A stretch of DNA of 64,000 nucleotides, from NCBI GenBank assembly GCA_016719785.1, contig JADJYJ010000008.1:328272-392271 (forward strand), written 5' to 3'. Positions within the stretch are counted from its first letter, which is position 1. Every line of letters begins with the position of its first letter. The position numbers were made by a program, and so were the translations under genes. This document shows, in pieces, positions 61,457-64,000 of the stretch. The DNA comes from Candidatus Amarolinea dominans. GTDB lineage: Bacteria; Chloroflexota; Anaerolineae; SSC4; Amarolineaceae. A model generated the notes under the pieces. The model saw only the letters and a list, made by a program, of their open reading frames with translations. It was not told where the DNA came from and ran no database searches.

Positions 61457-62071
61457 ATGGCGACATTTGTATCTCAGTATGCAGGGCTTCACAAATGGTT
61501 GCGGGGGAGTGCAGCCAGCCGTAGACGACATGGCTGGGTGATAGGCATACTGATTCTGGTTCTTTCCGGCTGTTCGCTGCAACCGGTTGGCACAACGCCA
61601 ACGGGCACAACGCCAACGGGCACAACGCCAACGGGCACAACGCCAACGGGCACAACGCCAACGGGCACAACGCCAACGGGCACAACGCCAACGCAAACCC
61701 TTGCACCGCCATCACCCACTGCAACGATCACTGAGGCAACTGCAATACCAGAAAGTACACCACTTGCCAGGGTGATCGTGAGTCCCGCTCAAGCCGGTCA
61801 AACCATCGTTGTCCGGGTGAATCAGCAAATCGTCGTGCTGCCCATGTCAACTGAGCTCACATGGCAGGTTGATTATGATTCATCCATTCTTACTGCACTC
61901 ACACCGGCAGACAAAATGAGCCAGCCTGGGCCAGACGGCTGGTTGTTCCAGGCTGCCGCGGTGGGGCAAACAGACCTCGTGATGACAAGTGTGCCGGCGC
62001 CGTGCCCGCCCGGCACACCCTGTGCGCCGATGCCAGCACGCGTCGGAGTCGCCATTCAAGTCCAGCCATAA
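61457..62071 (+). CDS. Lipoprotein with GTTPT repeat linker and a possible chagasin-like domain
   Basis: 204 residues from the ATG with AGGCGG seven bases before it. A basic N-region leads to the lipobox in ILILVLSGCSLQPV, so Cys is the lipidation site. A linker of seven GTTPT units, then SPTATITEATAIPEST, puts the C-terminal domain away from the membrane. That domain (about 115-204) has the pattern of chagasin/I42-type inhibitors: QAGQTIVVRVNQQIVVLPM, then DGWLFQAAAVGQTDLVMTSV. The assignment is moderate; it could be another Ig-like fold. It stands 59 bases before the second BNR gene, so the pair may act together. Confidence 0.7.
   Translation: MATFVSQYAGLHKWLRGSAASRRRHGWVIGILILVLSGCSLQPVGTTPTGTTPTGTTPTGTTPTGTTPTGTTPTGTTPTQTLAPPSPTATITEATAIPESTPLARVIVSPAQAGQTIVVRVNQQIVVLPMSTELTWQVDYDSSILTALTPADKMSQPGPDGWLFQAAAVGQTDLVMTSVPAPCPPGTPCAPMPARVGVAIQVQP
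61590..61694 (+). repeat. Seven tandem 15-base repeats in the lipoprotein gene
   Basis: Units GGCACAACGCCAACG encode GTTPT. They are identical at DNA level, indicating recent slippage expansion. The decayed paralogue at 58.4 kb retains at most part of one unit. Confidence 0.9.
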
Positions 62072-62130
62072 ACGACGATTCAGGAGAAGCAGGCCGAGCC
62101 ATTGTTGTAGTTTGTGCAAGGAGGAATCTC

Positions 62131-64000
62131 ATGATGACCGTCTTTTCACCTCGCAGGCAGCGCCAGCTCAGGGTACTGGGTGGCGCCATCACTATTCTCC
62201 TCACCGGAACGATCGTCTTCGTTTGGGTGTGGCTAAACACCTCGTCTCTGGCCAATTCGACCCTCGATACCATTCTATGCCAACATCTACCCCTGACAGA
62301 TCATCAGGTGGCTGTGCGGCGCAACCTACCAGCATCATGGGTGCCTGAGTTGCACACCGCTCGCGGGCTAACCAATGCCGAGATATGTCTGTTGCCGGAT
62401 GACAAACTGACGCGGGCTGTGTACAAGACTGAACACCCCATGTCCGACCATCCGGGGGAAGCGGTGACTTTTCGCCGCCTGCAGCTTCAGGATGAGAACG
62501 GATTTGTGCCGCCCGACGGCCTGGCGCGGGCTGGCGAGCACGTTCGTCAAATGCCCATCGGCGATGGCGCGGACCCGGATACCGGCGGGATTTCGCGTGG
62601 GGCGTGGACGTGGCTGGGGCCAGGCAACATTGGTGGCCGCGTGCGCTCCATCGTCATCAGCCCAGCGAACCCGGCCCTGATGTGGGCGGGCAGCGTCTCC
62701 GGCGGCATCTGGCGGTCAACCAACGGCGGGGTCTCCTGGGGGCCGGTGGATGATTTCATGGCGAACCTGGCGGTGTCCACGCTGGTGATGAACCCGAGCA
62801 ACAGCAGCATCATGTATGCCGGGACGGGAGAAGGCTTCTACAACGGGGATGGAATACTGGGCGCCGGCGTTTTCAAGAGCACAAATGGCGGCGCGGCGTG
62901 GTCGCAATTGAACGCCACAGCCAATGCGGACTGGTACTTCGTCAATCGCCTGGCAATCTCGCCAAATGGTAGCGTTCTAATGGCGGCCACGAGCAGCGGT
63001 TTGTGGCGAAGCACGGATGGCGGCGCGACGTGGAGCCGCCGAACCACGACGCGAGCTTTGGATGTAAATTTCAACCCCGCGGACAATAGCAAAGCGATCG
63101 CCAGTGGCTCGGAGGGAAGCGCCTGGTACTCGACCGACGGCGGGGTCAACTGGACGGCTGCTACTGGCATACCTGTCCTAGATTGGCTGGGACGGGTGGA
63201 GGTAGCCTATGCCCCTAACAACCCTGCCCTCGTTTATGCGTCGGTGAATCGCAATAGCGGTGAAATTTGGAGCAGCACCAACGGCGGGCAGACCTATGCG
63301 CTCGTCAACACCGGCAACAGTTACCTGGGAGGGCAGGGATGGTACGACAACATCATTTGGGTTGATCCCACGAACGCCAATACACTGATCGTGGGCGGCA
63401 TTGATCTGTGGCGCAGCACGAATGGCGGAAGTTCGCTGACGAAGATCAGCCAATGGTGGAGCGCGCCATCCTCTGCCCATGCCGATCATCATGCGATCGT
63501 TGAATCTCCGGGTTTCAACGGCGGCACGAACAAGACCGTTTTCTTCGGCAACGATGGCGGCGTCTACAAGGCCGACAATGTGTACACGGTTCTGGGCACC
63601 ACCGGCTGGCAGGAGTTGAACAACAACCTGGGCATCACCCAGTTCTATGGCGCAGCCGGCAACAGCACAAGCGGCGTGATCGTGGGCGGTACACAGGATA
63701 ACGGAACCTTGCGCTACAGCGGCAATACGGAAACCTGGAGCACGATGTTTGGCGGTGACGGCGGTTTCGCGGCTGCAGATCCGGCCAATCCGAATTACTT
63801 CTACGGTGAATATATCAGCGCACAGGTTCATCGCAGCAGCGATGCTGGCGTTAGCGCCGAATACATCTATGGCTTGTACTGGGATGGCGGTCAATGGACC
63901 TGCCGACCGGCCCCCTATCGCATCGATGACGCGTGCAACAACACGGCCAATTTCATCTCCCCATTCATTCTGGACCCCAACAATCCCAATCGCCTGCTCG
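62131..64000 (+). CDS. Secreted BNR/Asp-box repeat protein (copy 2, 3' end beyond the window)
   Basis: The frame is open from the ATG to the right edge (over 620 codons). It is a close paralogue of the gene at 58647: signal anchor ITILLTGTIVFVWVWL, Asp boxes RSTNGGVSWGP, KSTNGGAAWSQ and RSTDGGATWSR, and the same order of segments. AAGGAGG is five bases from the ATG. Some blocks are nearly identical in DNA (for example around 63000-63070 against 59515-59585), while others differ at many positions. Probably a surface glycan-binding protein like its sister; a dockerin-like end would lie outside the window. Confidence 0.88.
   Translation, partial: MMTVFSPRRQRQLRVLGGAITILLTGTIVFVWVWLNTSSLANSTLDTILCQHLPLTDHQVAVRRNLPASWVPELHTARGLTNAEICLLPDDKLTRAVYKTEHPMSDHPGEAVTFRRLQLQDENGFVPPDGLARAGEHVRQMPIGDGADPDTGGISRGAWTWLGPGNIGGRVRSIVISPANPALMWAGSVSGGIWRSTNGGVSWGPVDDFMANLAVSTLVMNPSNSSIMYAGTGEGFYNGDGILGAGVFKSTNGGAAWSQLNATANADWYFVNRLAISPNGSVLMAATSSGLWRSTDGGATWSRRTTTRALDVNFNPADNSKAIASGSEGSAWYSTDGGVNWTAATGIPVLDWLGRVEVAYAPNNPALVYASVNRNSGEIWSSTNGGQTYALVNTGNSYLGGQGWYDNIIWVDPTNANTLIVGGIDLWRSTNGGSSLTKISQWWSAPSSAHADHHAIVESPGFNGGTNKTVFFGNDGGVYKADNVYTVLGTTGWQELNNNLGITQFYGAAGNSTSGVIVGGTQDNGTLRYSGNTETWSTMFGGDGGFAAADPANPNYFYGEYISAQVHRSSDAGVSAEYIYGLYWDGGQWTCRPAPYRIDDACNNTANFISPFILDPNNPNRLL

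Noticed and set aside
61590..61694. A short CRISPR-like array
   Set aside because: The 15-base units are contiguous without spacers and code in frame for GTTPT.

Overview
This is 64 kb of GC-rich, gene-dense bacterial DNA. The gene set suggests a Chloroflexota bacterium of the Anaerolineae/Caldilineae type: large secreted proteins with dockerin-like tails, a GldF/GldG-type ABC exporter with a DUF4340 partner, a DHH-CBS-CCA nucleotidyltransferase, FemAB and penicillin-acylase proteins, and many GC-rich palindromic repeats between genes. This placement is inferred from gene style, since the window holds no rRNA or other phylogenetic marker. I saw no tRNA, rRNA, CRISPR array or intact transposase.

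Layout. Positions 1-4.8 kb (minus strand) hold a caspase-like protease followed by a type I restriction-modification cluster: hsdM, a four-helix-suffix/zinc-finger protein, and hsdS running off the left edge. At 5-9.8 kb (minus) lies an ABC-2 exporter operon: ATPase, fused permease/GldG-like protein, DUF4340 protein. At 9.9-16.7 kb are a frameshifted secreted beta-propeller gene, a HEAT-repeat protein and a secreted beta-helix protein with a dockerin-like tail. At 16.9-25.1 kb (plus) come a double GNAT protein, a small holin-like membrane protein, an SH3-tailed membrane protein, two adjacent ADP-glucose pyrophosphorylase genes (the second lacking catalytic residues) and a frameshifted penicillin acylase. 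At 25.4-28.9 kb (minus) is a frameshifted hybrid histidine kinase. At 29.2-38.9 kb are a small broken toxin/antitoxin-like gene, a secreted sulfatase, a frameshifted polyphosphate kinase, an alpha/beta hydrolase and a very large glycosyltransferase/PA14/NHL protein.

Positions 39.1-46.1 kb form an accessory island of defence and toxin-antitoxin genes, many broken: a DUF2442 remnant, a type IIG-like restriction/methyltransferase gene carrying two palindromic repeat elements, a methyltransferase tail fragment, an antitoxin remnant, a Fic protein and a truncated DUF6516-like toxin beside its intact antitoxin-like partner. Positions 46.3-57.6 kb (plus) hold an ABC-2 exporter, a FemAB-type protein, a triple fusion of two peptide-permease domains with a degenerate M28 peptidase domain, an MFS carrier and the CCA enzyme. 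Positions 57.9-64 kb hold an OsmC protein and a tandem duplication of a lipoprotein plus BNR-repeat unit; the second BNR gene runs off the right edge.

How the genes work together: one theme is the cell surface (exporters, secreted propellers, beta-helix protein, sulfatase, PA14/NHL glycosyltransferase, BNR proteins). Another is storage polymers (glycogen precursor synthesis, polyphosphate). The third is defence, in two separate places. Six genes carry a single-base frameshift. Several lie near homopolymers, and some may be sequencing or assembly errors.
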